The notes under the pieces: generated by a model | What the model was told of the DNA's origin: nothing | The model's input: the letters and a program-made list of their open reading frames with translations, nothing else | Databases searched by the model: none | Made by a program: the position numbers and the translations under genes | In this document: positions 53,299-61,293 of the stretch, piece after piece | Position numbering within the stretch: position 1 is the stretch's first letter | How the letters are laid out: each line of letters begins with the position of its first letter | NCBI RefSeq assembly: GCF_008360935.1 | Contig: NZ_SRXO01000006.1 | Coordinates: 246,697 to 310,696, forward strand | Source of the DNA: Siccirubricoccus phaeus | GTDB taxonomy: Bacteria > Pseudomonadota > Alphaproteobacteria > Acetobacterales > Acetobacteraceae | DNA: 64,000 nucleotides | Reading direction: 5' to 3'

Positions 53299-54185
53299 TG
53301 CGCATCGCCGTTCTGGGCGGTTGCCAGGCGCATGGCGTAGCGCATGGGCTGCTGGCCCTGCTGCCGGAGGCGGAGGTGGAAAGCTTCGAGGCGGTGGTGA
53401 TCCGCCATCACGGCCAGGAGGCCGAGGTGGCCGCCGCCCTCTCCGGCTATGATCTGGTCTTCACCCAGGATCTCGATCCCGAATTCGGCCCGCTGGGCAC
53501 GGCGGCGCTACAGGCGGCGCATCCCCGGCTGCGTCGCTTCCCGCTGATCGCCTTCACCGGCTACCAGCCGGATCTGGTCTATCTGAAGAAGGGCGGGGAT
53601 GTGCGCTACTCCCCGATCGGCGCCTATCACTCCGCCATCGTCGCCGGCGCCTACAGCCTCGGCGTGCCGGAGGCCGATGTGGCGCAGCTCTTCAACCGGC
53701 TGGTCTATCAGCGCCTCGGCTATTTCGACGCCTTCGGCAAGGCGCGCACCCTGCTGCTGCGGATGGCGCAGGAGAGCTACGGGCTGGATCTGACGGCGGA
53801 GTTCGCGCGCTGGCATGCGCGCGGCTGCTTCATGCATACGAACAACCACCCGAAGGCGGTGGCGCTGGCCGGCATGGCCACGGTGCTGGCGATCGCCGCG
53901 GGGCTGGTGCCGGAGGGGACGCCGGCGCCGGAGCTGATCTTCGACCATCTGGCGATCGATACCATCTGGCCGGTCTATCCGGAGCTGGCGGAGCCGCTCG
54001 GCGTGCCGGGCAGCCTGCTGTTCAAGCGGCTCAACCGGGGGATCGGAGCCGGGGCCAATTCGCAGATCATCGGCCTGCCCCGGCTGATCCGCGAGAGCTA
54101 TGCGATGTATCCCGACATGCCGCCGGAATACTTCACCATCGAGGAAGCCGGGCCGCTGCGGGAGAAGCTGGCGGAGATTCTGTAG
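53298..54185 (+). CDS. WcbI-like polysaccharide biosynthesis protein (putative acetyltransferase)
   Basis: A 295-residue protein matching the WcbI family. The N-terminus VLGGCQAHGVAHGLLAL corresponds to the GxCQ segment, and FMHTNNHPKAVALAGMA supplies another conserved block; FTGYQPDLVYL and SPIGAYHSAIVAGAYSLG are also typical. WcbI from Burkholderia capsule clusters binds CoA and is thought to acetylate capsule sugar. Here it is translationally coupled to a GSCFA protein outside any visible glycosyltransferase cluster. It is followed by a family 1 repeat and a convergent gene. Confidence 0.87.
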   Translation: MRIAVLGGCQAHGVAHGLLALLPEAEVESFEAVVIRHHGQEAEVAAALSGYDLVFTQDLDPEFGPLGTAALQAAHPRLRRFPLIAFTGYQPDLVYLKKGGDVRYSPIGAYHSAIVAGAYSLGVPEADVAQLFNRLVYQRLGYFDAFGKARTLLLRMAQESYGLDLTAEFARWHARGCFMHTNNHPKAVALAGMATVLAIAAGLVPEGTPAPELIFDHLAIDTIWPVYPELAEPLGVPGSLLFKRLNRGIGAGANSQIIGLPRLIRESYAMYPDMPPEYFTIEEAGPLREKLAEIL

Positions 54186-54234
54186 GATTGAGGGGAAAGC
54201 TCTGCTCCCCCCACACATGCGTTCTGGAGCCGAC

Positions 54235-54316
54235 GGTCGAGACGCCAGACTCAAGGTTTCCAAAGGCCCTTCGGCCTTTGGCGGGGAGAGTTTGAGAGGG
54301 GCAACGCCCCTCTCAA
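54235..54316. repeat. Palindromic repeat between convergent genes (family 1, copy D)
   Basis: CCAAAGGCC-CTTC-GGCCTTTGG (54260-54281) followed by the perfect 11-bp stem TTGAGAGGGGC-AAC-GCCCCTCTCAA (54292-54316), which touches the stop codon of the luciferase-like gene. It lies downstream of both flanking genes and may terminate both transcripts. Confidence 0.8.
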
Positions 54317-55432
54317 CTATTCGGCTGCCTTGGCGCCGCTCGCCGCCACATGCTGGCGAAAGCGCGGCATCACCTCCTCCGCCAGCCTTCGCATCGTCTC
54401 TTGCTCCCAGGCCGCGTTCGGCCCGCTCCAGTCCAGCCCCGCCATCAGCAGGTGGTCGAAGGGCCCGACCCGCTCGCGCAGCGCAACGAGCTTGTCCAGC
54501 ACCGTCCCCGGCGCGCCGCAGATGACGCAATCCTCGATGATCGCCTCCAGCGTCACCGCCTCGTCCGGCGTCTCGGCGGAGGGCTTCAGCGTCGCCAATT
54601 GCCCGGCGCGGCGGGCCAGGCTGGAGAGGTAGTGGAAGTAGTAGCGGTTGGCGCCGTCGGGGTGGAACATCCGCTCCCGCGCCTCGGCGTCGCTGGCCGC
54701 GATGCAGAAATTCCGCGCCACCCGCCAAGGGGCATGGGGATGCGCGGCGGGCTTGCCCGCGAGCGCCGCCTGCATGGTGCGCCAATGCCCTTCCACCACC
54801 CGCTCCGCCACGAAATTGGCGGAGAGCACCTGCCAACCGCGCTGCACGGCGAGCTTCACCCCGAAGCTGTCGATGCTGCGCGCCGTCACCGCGATGGGCG
54901 GGTGCGGGTGCTGGAAGGGCTTCGGCATGGTGCCGACGCCGAAGGCCGGGATGACGGCCTCGGTGATTTTCGTGGTCCAGGTCGCGCCCGGGATGTCATA
55001 GGGCGGGTCCTGCGCCCAGATCGCCAGGATGGTGTCGATCGCCTCCACCATGCGCTTGCCGCGCAGCGCCGGGTCGGTGTTGCCGAACAGCTCCCAATCC
55101 GAGGCGAGGCCGCCCGGGCCGATGCCGAGGATCAGGCGGCCGCCGGTCATCTGGTCGAATTGCGCCGCCTCCGCCGCGACCATGGCGGGGTGGTGGTTCG
55201 GCAGGTTGATGACGCCGGTGCCGAAGATCAGCTTCGTCCGCGGCGCCAGGCCGGCCATGAACATCAGCGGCGAGGCGATGGGCTCGGAGGAGGCGGAGAA
55301 ATGCTCGCCGATCCACAGCTCCTGGAAGCCGAGGCGGTCGGCCAGCAGGGATTTCTCGGTATCCTCCGCCAGGGTCTCCGCCATCGGGCGTTCCGGCGGG
55401 TGCAGCGGCATCATGAAGAGGCCGAGGCGCAT
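54317..55432 (-). CDS. LLM-class flavin-dependent monooxygenase
   Basis: Luciferase-like flavin monooxygenase of 371 residues. The start MRLGLFMMPLHPPER, LGFQELWIGEHFSASSEP and LIFGTGVINLPNHHPAMVAAEAAQFDQMTGGRLILGIGPGG (split into shorter motifs FGTGVINLPN and GIGPGG) are typical; GSVINLPH-type relatives include limonene monooxygenase. It needs a separate flavin reductase, which is not adjacent. AGGAGGAAC precedes ATG 55432. The AroE-like gene lies just upstream on the same strand. Confidence 0.92.
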   Translation of the reverse strand: MRLGLFMMPLHPPERPMAETLAEDTEKSLLADRLGFQELWIGEHFSASSEPIASPLMFMAGLAPRTKLIFGTGVINLPNHHPAMVAAEAAQFDQMTGGRLILGIGPGGLASDWELFGNTDPALRGKRMVEAIDTILAIWAQDPPYDIPGATWTTKITEAVIPAFGVGTMPKPFQHPHPPIAVTARSIDSFGVKLAVQRGWQVLSANFVAERVVEGHWRTMQAALAGKPAAHPHAPWRVARNFCIAASDAEARERMFHPDGANRYYFHYLSSLARRAGQLATLKPSAETPDEAVTLEAIIEDCVICGAPGTVLDKLVALRERVGPFDHLLMAGLDWSGPNAAWEQETMRRLAEEVMPRFRQHVAASGAKAAE

Positions 55433-55464
55433 TCACGTTCCTCCTTGCGTCTGGTCCGAGGGTA

Positions 55465-56256
55465 TCAGCGGCCGAGCAGGAAATCGACGATCAGCTCTCG
55501 CGCCGCGTCGAACATCGCGACGCCGGTGGAGATGCGGCAGCCCCTGGCGCGGGCGGCGGCGAGCAGCGGCGTCACCTCCGGCACCGTGATCACGTCGCCG
55601 ACGAAGGCGGTGGGGGCGAGGCGGGCGGCGTCCAGGGGCAGGGGGTCCTCGGCGCGCATGCCGGCGGGGGTGGCGTTCACCGCCAAATCGTAGCCGGTGG
55701 GGTCGGCGCTGCCGGCGCGCACCCGCTCCCCGAAACGCGCGTGCAGCCGGGCCAGCAGCGCATCGCGCCGCGCTGCATCGGCATCGTGCAGCGCCAGCTC
55801 GGCAAGGCCCGCCTCCAGCAGCGCCAGGGCAATGGCGGTGCCGGCGCCGCCGGCGCCCACCTGCAGCGCGCGCTTGCCTTGCGGCTGGAAGCCGCCGGCC
55901 TGGATGGCGCCGAGGAAACCCAGCCCATCCGTCATGTCGCCATGCCAGCCGCCGGGCGTGCGCCGCATGATATTGACCGAGCCGAGGAACTCCGCCCGTT
56001 CCGTCACCGTGGCGCAGAGCCGCCGCGCGGTGAATTTATGCGGCACCGTGACGACGATGCCGTCCAGGTTCCGCGCCAGGGCAAGCCCGGCGAGGCAGGG
56101 CTCCACCTCCGCCGCCGTGACATGCAGCGGCACCAGCACGGCGTTGCGGCCGCGCGCCGCGAAGCCCCGGGTGAGGCCGGCGGGCGACTTCACCTGGGTG
56201 ATCGGGTCGCCGATGACGACATAGAGGCGCGTGGCGCCGTCCAGATGGTCCAGCAT
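55465..56256 (-). CDS. Shikimate dehydrogenase family protein (AroE paralogue)
   Basis: A 263-residue NAD(P)-dependent dehydrogenase. IGDPITQVKSPAG near residue 15, VVTVPHKFTARRLC with the catalytic Lys, GWHGDMTDGLGFLGA with the catalytic Asp, and VGAGGAGTAIALAL for the cofactor. The usual NTDGxG reads DMTDGLG, as in quinate/shikimate or YdiB-like and AroE2-type proteins. GGGAGGAAC precedes ATG 56256. Its place beside an LLM monooxygenase and an RraA-like gene suggests catabolic use, not the core shikimate pathway. Confidence 0.88.
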   Translation of the reverse strand: MLDHLDGATRLYVVIGDPITQVKSPAGLTRGFAARGRNAVLVPLHVTAAEVEPCLAGLALARNLDGIVVTVPHKFTARRLCATVTERAEFLGSVNIMRRTPGGWHGDMTDGLGFLGAIQAGGFQPQGKRALQVGAGGAGTAIALALLEAGLAELALHDADAARRDALLARLHARFGERVRAGSADPTGYDLAVNATPAGMRAEDPLPLDAARLAPTAFVGDVITVPEVTPLLAAARARGCRISTGVAMFDAARELIVDFLLGR

Positions 56257-56339
56257 GGCGTTCCTCCCTTTGCCCCCAGGCTTGCAGCTTCGGCGCGGCT
56301 TGACCACCCTGGGGCGACTCTTTCGGGGAAGGAAACGCC

Positions 56340-57032
56340 ATGCTGCACAACCCGCCGCTGCTCACCCTCCATCGCGGCCATCGCCGCCCCGCCGCCGCGC
56401 TGATCGAGGCCTTCCGCGGCGCGCAGACCTCCCACCTGGCGGATGCCATGGATGGGCGGGGCGCGGTGGATTACCGGATCAAGCCGCTGGACCCGGAGAA
56501 CGCCGTCTTCGTCGGCCCGGCGCTGACCGCGCATGCCTACCCTGCCGATACCGTCGGCATGTTCGGCGCGCTGGCGGAGGCGCAGCCGGGCGATGTGCTG
56601 ATGGTGAGCAATGACTGCTTCACCGGCACCGCGCTGATCGGCGACCTGGCGGCGGGGATGATGCGGAACAAGGGCTGCGCCGCCTTCGTCACGGATGGGC
56701 TGGCGCGCGACAAGGCGGGCATCCTCGCCAGCCGCCTGCCGGTGTTCGCCGCGGGCGTCAGCCCGAATTCGCCGGCGCGCAACGGGCCGGGCGTGGTCGG
56801 GCTGCCGGTGATGCTGGGCGGGGTCTTCGTGCGGCCGGGCGACATCGTGGTGGGGGATGCGGATTCCGTCGTGGTGGTGCCGCTGGAAAGGGCGGAGCAG
56901 GTGCTGGCCGCGCTGGCCGAGATCCGCGCGGCGGAGGCCAAGGCCGAGCAGCGGGTGCGGGACGGCGCCACGATGAATCCGGGCATGGAGCCGATCATCG
57001 CCGCCGCCCGGATCGTCCAGGGACCGGCCTAG
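56340..57032 (+). CDS. RraA-like protein / 4-carboxy-4-hydroxy-2-oxoadipate aldolase family
   Basis: A 230-residue member of the RraA/HMG aldolase family. SHLADAMDGRGAVDYRI, GDVLMVSNDCFTGTALIGDLAAGMMRNKG and FVTDGLARDKAGI show the fold; the last two blocks contain the Gly-rich substrate loop and the Arg-Asp pair. Many such proteins are metal-dependent class II aldolases or oxaloacetate decarboxylases in aromatic catabolism rather than RNase E regulators. GGAAGG precedes ATG 56340. Divergent from the AroE paralogue. Confidence 0.88.
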   Translation: MLHNPPLLTLHRGHRRPAAALIEAFRGAQTSHLADAMDGRGAVDYRIKPLDPENAVFVGPALTAHAYPADTVGMFGALAEAQPGDVLMVSNDCFTGTALIGDLAAGMMRNKGCAAFVTDGLARDKAGILASRLPVFAAGVSPNSPARNGPGVVGLPVMLGGVFVRPGDIVVGDADSVVVVPLERAEQVLAALAEIRAAEAKAEQRVRDGATMNPGMEPIIAAARIVQGPA

Positions 57033-57088
57033 TGTCCTGCCCGCGAAGTTCGCCGGATTTCCAGCGAACGCAGCGGACGCCCCCGGGG

Positions 57089-57118
57089 CCCATGGCGCCG
57101 CGCCGGCGGCGCCATGGG
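57089..57118. terminator. Perfect 12-bp stem-loop between rraA-like and A-PCP-TE genes
   Basis: CCCATGGCGCCG (57089-57100) pairs exactly with CGGCGCCATGGG (57107-57118), with the six-base loop CGCCGG. It sits between two convergent genes, seven bases before the stop of the minus-strand gene. Likely bidirectional terminator, though without a T-tract. Confidence 0.65.
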
Positions 57119-57125
57119 AAGAAGC

Positions 57126-60100
57126 CTAGAACATTTCGGCCGTCCGCAGCGCTGCCTCCAGCAGCGTCGCCAGGGTGGTCGCCCCCGGTTCCCTGATGAT
57201 GGAAAGGTGGTCGCCCGGCACCGGCAGCACGGTGAGCTGGCCGCAGACCAGGCGCCGCCAGATGGGTTGCGGGTCGCAGGTTTCCGGCCGCTGCTCCGTC
57301 GCGCGGAACAGCGTGGCGTCGCCGCGATAGGGGCGGGGGCGGTAGGCGGCGCTGGCCTCCCGCACCGCTTCATGGATGCGGCGCAGCGTGAGCGGCAGCT
57401 CCGACTGCTCCGGCGCCGCTGCGGCCGGGGCGGCGCGGCCCAGGCGGAGGCGCAAACTGGTGCCCGCGGCGGCCAGGCGGCGCGCCAGATGCCGCCGCCG
57501 CTCCGCCGGCGGCTGCGCCCGGACCTGCCGCAGCTCATGCGCCAGCTTGTGGCCGGCGAAGCCCAGCCGGGCGCGCCAGTCGAGGCAGGCGGGATCCAGC
57601 TCCGGATCGATCAGGCCGAGGAAGGCGACCTTCTCCCCCGCCGCCTCGAGCCGCCGCGCCATCTCGAAGGCGACGAGCCCGCCATAGGAATAGCCGGCCA
57701 GCAGGTAGGGACCCTGCGGCTGCACCTGGCGCAGCAGGCCGAGATACTCCGCCGCCGCGTCCTCCACCCGGCGATGCGGCTGCTCGCCCACCTCCAGGCC
57801 GCGCGCCTGGATGCCGAGGATGCGGCGCCGGCCGCCGAGATGCCGGCGTACCGCCCAGAGCTCCAGGAAGGTGCCGGCCAGGCTGTGGATCAGCACCAGG
57901 GGGGGCGTCAGTTCGCCGTCCTTCAGCACCACCAGGCGGGAATCGAGCGTCCAGGACGGGTCCTGCAGGATGGCGGTGAGGCTCGCGATGGTCGGGGCGT
58001 GCAGCAGCACGGTCAGCGGCAGCTCCCGCCCCGTCGCCGCGCGCAGCTCCGAGAGCATGCGGGCGGCGAGCAGGGAATGGCCGCCGAGATCGAAGAAATT
58101 GTCGTCCCGCCCGATCGGGGCGAAATGCAGCAATTGCTCCCAGAGGGCGGTGAGCCAGGCCTCGATCGCCTCGGCCGAGGCCTGGCCGTCCGCGCCGCGC
58201 CGCAGCGCCGGCGGGCCGTCCGTCCCGGGGCGCAGCGCCGGGTGGTCCCGCAGCGCGGCGAGGCAGTCCGGATTCGCCAGGGCGGCGGCGTTGCGTGGCG
58301 CGCGGCCATTCACCGCGTCGCTCGCCGCGGCCTCCGACCGCTTGCCGCTATGCGTCACCGGCAGGGCGGGCACCTGCAGGATGAGGTCCGGCACATGCGC
58401 GGCGGAGGCGCGGTGCGCCAGCTCCCGCCGCAGCCGCGCCATCAGGGCGGCATCCAGGGTGAGGCCGGGCCGCAGGACGAGGAGGAGCACCACGCGGTGC
58501 TGCTCCGGCGTCTCGCCCTCCTGCTGCACCGCCATGGCCTCGCGGATCTCCGGCAGGTCCTGCAGCACGCGGTAGATGTCGGCAGGGCCGACCTTGATGC
58601 CGCGGACATTCAGCACGCCATCCACCCGCCCATGCAGGCGGCAGCCGCCGGCGGCGGAGAATTCCACCAGGTCGCCATGGGTCCAGAAGCCCGGGTTGCG
58701 GGCGAAATAGGCGGCGTGGAAGCGCGACCCGTCCGCATCGCCATGGAAGCCGAGCGGGCGGGACGGGAAGGGGTTGGCGCAGACCAGCTCGCCGACGGCG
58801 CCGGGCCGCGTCGCCGTCGCCTCGCCGGAAGGCAGCATGGCGCGGACATCGAGGCCGAGGCTGCGGCATTGCGCCTCGCCGGCCCGTACCGGCAGGGTCG
58901 GGTTGCCGAGCACGAAGCAGCCGAGGATGTCCGTGCCGCCGGAGATGGATTGCACCGGCACCGGCTTCACCGCGCGGCTGACCCAATGGAATTGCTGGTC
59001 GTACAGGATCGAGCCGGTGGAGAGGACGGCGCGCAGCTTGCCGAGGTCGAAAAGCCGGCCCGGCTCGAGCCCGGCCTCCTCGCCCATGCGCAGATAGGGC
59101 GGGCTGGTGCCGAAGACCGTCACGCCCTCCTCCGCCACGATGCGCCAGAGCGCCGCGGGGTCATGCACCGGGCCGTCATGCAGCAGGATGGCGGCGCCGC
59201 TGGCCAGGGCCGAAAGCTGCCAATTCCACATCATCCAGGCGCAGGAGGTCTGGAAGAAGAGCAGGTCGCCCGGGCCCAGGTCGCAATGGAGCTGATGCTC
59301 CTTCGCATGCTCCAGCAGCGTGCCGCCGGCGCCGTGGATGATGCATTTCGGCGCGCCGGTGGTGCCGGAGGAGAACATGATGAAGAGCGGGTGGTTGAAG
59401 GGCAGGCGGGGCCAGGGCAGGTGCCGCGCCGGCTGCGTGGGCAGGTCCGCGAGGCGGAGCAGCGGCGGCAGCTCCCTTGCCTCCAGCTCGCCCGCGTCCA
59501 GCAGCAGCAGGCCCTGCAGCGAGGGCAGGCCGGCGGCGACCTGCGCCACCCGCCCGGCCAGCGGCATCAGCACGTCATGCGGCTGCGGCGCGGCATGGGC
59601 GATGAGCAGGCGCGGCTGCAGCGGCGCGAAGCGGGCCAGGATCATCTCCGCGCTCAGCTCCGGGGAGGCGGAGGCGAAGCTGGCGCCGAGCGCCGTGACC
59701 GCCAGCGCCGCGATCGCCGCCTCCGCCGTGTTGCGGGCGATGGCGACGACGGTGTCGCCGACGCCGAGGCCGCGCTCCGCCAGCGCCTCGGCCAGGGCGG
59801 CGACGCGCGCTGCCAGCGCCGCGCGGCTGAGGCAGAGGCGGCCGCCATCGGCGGTGCGGCCGATGAGGGCGAGGCTCTCCGGCGTGGCGCGGCCGCCGGC
59901 GCGCAGCAGGTTCTCCGCGTAATTCAGGCGAAGGCGCGGGAAGAACAGGCTGTCCTCCACGCCGATGCCGATGCGGACCGGCGTGCTGTCGCCCTCCACC
60001 TCCAGGCCGCACCACCGCAGCGCCGCCTCCCAGAACACGTCGTTGCGGCGCAGGGCGAAGTCCGACAGGGCGGCGAAATCCGGCAGGCGGATGCGCTGCT

Positions 60101-60239
60101 CCTGCTCCAGCCGGCGGGTGAAGCGGCTGAGAGCGGAATCGGCGATGGCGGCGCTGGTGGGGCTGTACTGCAACCTGGCCGAGGTTGAGGGCGCGGCGTC
60201 GGTAGAAGCGCCGACCAGGAGAGTGGCCTGAGCCTGCAT
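57126..60239 (-). CDS. Single-module NRPS-like protein: acetoacetyl-CoA synthetase-like A domain, carrier, thioesterase
   Basis: A 1037-residue three-domain protein. Residues 30-650 form an acyl-activating domain most like acetoacetyl-CoA synthetase: FSSGTTGAPK (289-298), SISGGTDI (431-438), THGDLVEF (520-527), and VTHSGKRSEA with catalytic Lys633, a signature of that subfamily. A carrier domain follows with DNFFDLGGHSLL; Ser722 takes phosphopantetheine. A thioesterase fills 770-1037 (LVLIHSLAGT, AGYSYGG with Ser851, PGDHLSI near the end). There is no condensation domain. I chose ATG 60239 behind GGGAA; ATG 60251 is an alternative. A phosphopantetheinyl transferase gene is divergent. It probably loads a beta-keto or related acid on the carrier and releases a dimer, cyclic or hydrolysed product; the product is unknown. 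Confidence 0.88.
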   Translation of the reverse strand: MQAQATLLVGASTDAAPSTSARLQYSPTSAAIADSALSRFTRRLEQEQRIRLPDFAALSDFALRRNDVFWEAALRWCGLEVEGDSTPVRIGIGVEDSLFFPRLRLNYAENLLRAGGRATPESLALIGRTADGGRLCLSRAALAARVAALAEALAERGLGVGDTVVAIARNTAEAAIAALAVTALGASFASASPELSAEMILARFAPLQPRLLIAHAAPQPHDVLMPLAGRVAQVAAGLPSLQGLLLLDAGELEARELPPLLRLADLPTQPARHLPWPRLPFNHPLFIMFSSGTTGAPKCIIHGAGGTLLEHAKEHQLHCDLGPGDLLFFQTSCAWMMWNWQLSALASGAAILLHDGPVHDPAALWRIVAEEGVTVFGTSPPYLRMGEEAGLEPGRLFDLGKLRAVLSTGSILYDQQFHWVSRAVKPVPVQSISGGTDILGCFVLGNPTLPVRAGEAQCRSLGLDVRAMLPSGEATATRPGAVGELVCANPFPSRPLGFHGDADGSRFHAAYFARNPGFWTHGDLVEFSAAGGCRLHGRVDGVLNVRGIKVGPADIYRVLQDLPEIREAMAVQQEGETPEQHRVVLLLVLRPGLTLDAALMARLRRELAHRASAAHVPDLILQVPALPVTHSGKRSEAAASDAVNGRAPRNAAALANPDCLAALRDHPALRPGTDGPPALRRGADGQASAEAIEAWLTALWEQLLHFAPIGRDDNFFDLGGHSLLAARMLSELRAATGRELPLTVLLHAPTIASLTAILQDPSWTLDSRLVVLKDGELTPPLVLIHSLAGTFLELWAVRRHLGGRRRILGIQARGLEVGEQPHRRVEDAAAEYLGLLRQVQPQGPYLLAGYSYGGLVAFEMARRLEAAGEKVAFLGLIDPELDPACLDWRARLGFAGHKLAHELRQVRAQPPAERRRHLARRLAAAGTSLRLRLGRAAPAAAAPEQSELPLTLRRIHEAVREASAAYRPRPYRGDATLFRATEQRPETCDPQPIWRRLVCGQLTVLPVPGDHLSIIREPGATTLATLLEAALRTAEMF

Positions 60240-60378
60240 GGCATTTCCCATCGCGTGATGACGACGGAGCCGACTGGCCGTTCGCCAGCCGGCCCGGTGG
60301 CAACTCTGCGGAACGCGACCGCCGCGGGATAACCCCAAGAACTCGTGTAGCGTTCTACGTTTGCGTGAAGCTTCGGTG

Positions 60379-60396
60379 TGACGCAGCATTGCGTCA
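60379..60396. promoter_or_regulatory. 7-4-7 palindrome in the divergent promoter region
   Basis: TGACGCAGCATTGCGTCA: arms TGACGCA and TGCGTCA are exact reverse complements around GCAT. It lies 34 bases upstream of the phosphopantetheinyl transferase start and 140 bases from the A-PCP-TE start. The size fits a dimeric regulator site. A weaker GTAG-N4-CTAC repeat lies at 60347-60358. Confidence 0.55.
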
Positions 60397-60429
60397 ATGC
60401 CGCAGCAGGCCGGCGGATGAACTGGAACA

Positions 60430-61293
60430 ATGACGACGGCGACGGCACAAGTATTCGACCGGACGGATGTTACGGTGTTCTGGTGCGTGCTGCCGGCGGC
60501 GGCGGCCGAGGCGGAGCTTGGGCTGCTGGCGCGCGGGCTGCCGCGGGGGGAACAGGTGCGGGCGGCACGGTTCCGCCGCCGGGAGGATCGGCAAGGCCAT
60601 CTCGCGGCGCAGGCGCTGCTGCGCTTCGCCTTGCGGAAGACGCTCGGCGCGCGGCATGCGCGGCTGCTGCGCGACGCGGATGGGCGGGCAGTGCTGGAGG
60701 ATGGCGCGGCCGCGCTCAGCCTGAGCCATGCGGAAGGGCTGGTCGCCTGCGCCGTGGCGCGCGGCGCGGCGGTGGGAGTCGATGTGGAGTCGCTCGCCGC
60801 CTGCGCGGCGCATCGGCCGGAACAGCTCGACGCCGTGCTGCCGGCGGCGGAGCGCGCCATGCTCGCGGCGGCGGCGCCGGGGCAGCGGGCGGCGCTGCTC
60901 GCCCGGCTCTGGACACAGCGGGAAGCGATAGGGAAGGCGCTCGGCACCGGCCTCGCCGCGCCGGAATTGCGGGGCCGCGCGCTGCGGGTGGCGCCGGCGG
61001 GATGCGGGCCGGACCCGGGGCTGGAGGAGGGCTGGGAGCTGCGCTGCTTCGCGCCGGTGCCGACGCATTGCGGGGCGGTTGCGCTGCGCCGCGCCGGCGG
61101 GGCGGCGGCGCCCGGCGGCTGGAGCTGGCATGAGGTGAGCTGGGCGGCGCTGCTGCGCGCCCCGGGAGGCCTGGGCTGGTGGCCCTGGCGCGGGCCTGCT
61201 GCCGTCGCGCATGGCGGGAGCGTCCGCCGCCAGGGGCGTCCGTGGGATTGCTCCGTCTCGCCTACTCGATGCGGATGCCCGCCTGGCGGATGA
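60430..61293 (+). CDS. Sfp-type 4'-phosphopantetheinyl transferase
   Basis: Transfers phosphopantetheine from CoA to a carrier-protein serine. The 287 residues show RFRRREDRQGHLAAQALLR at 48-66, LSLSHAEGLVACAVA at 96-110, GVDVES with magnesium ligands Asp118 and Glu120, and WTQREAIGKALGTGL with Glu165 and Lys169. The first Lys of the WxxKEAxxK motif is an Arg (Arg164). It is divergent from the A-PCP-TE gene, its probable target. The last 32 bp overlap the convergent Bug gene. The C-terminal about 30 residues look unconserved. Confidence 0.9.
   Translation: MTTATAQVFDRTDVTVFWCVLPAAAAEAELGLLARGLPRGEQVRAARFRRREDRQGHLAAQALLRFALRKTLGARHARLLRDADGRAVLEDGAAALSLSHAEGLVACAVARGAAVGVDVESLAACAAHRPEQLDAVLPAAERAMLAAAAPGQRAALLARLWTQREAIGKALGTGLAAPELRGRALRVAPAGCGPDPGLEEGWELRCFAPVPTHCGAVALRRAGGAAAPGGWSWHEVSWAALLRAPGGLGWWPWRGPAAVAHGGSVRRQGRPWDCSVSPTRCGCPPGG

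Noticed and set aside
57114..60188. A 1024-residue plus-strand frame across the A-PCP-TE gene
   Set aside because: Shadow of the minus-strand gene; Arg/Gln/His-rich and without recognisable folds.
61262..61293. Functional antisense overlap between the PPTase and Bug genes
   Set aside because: A 32-bp tail-to-tail overlap is common in compact genomes and the PPTase tail there is unconserved.
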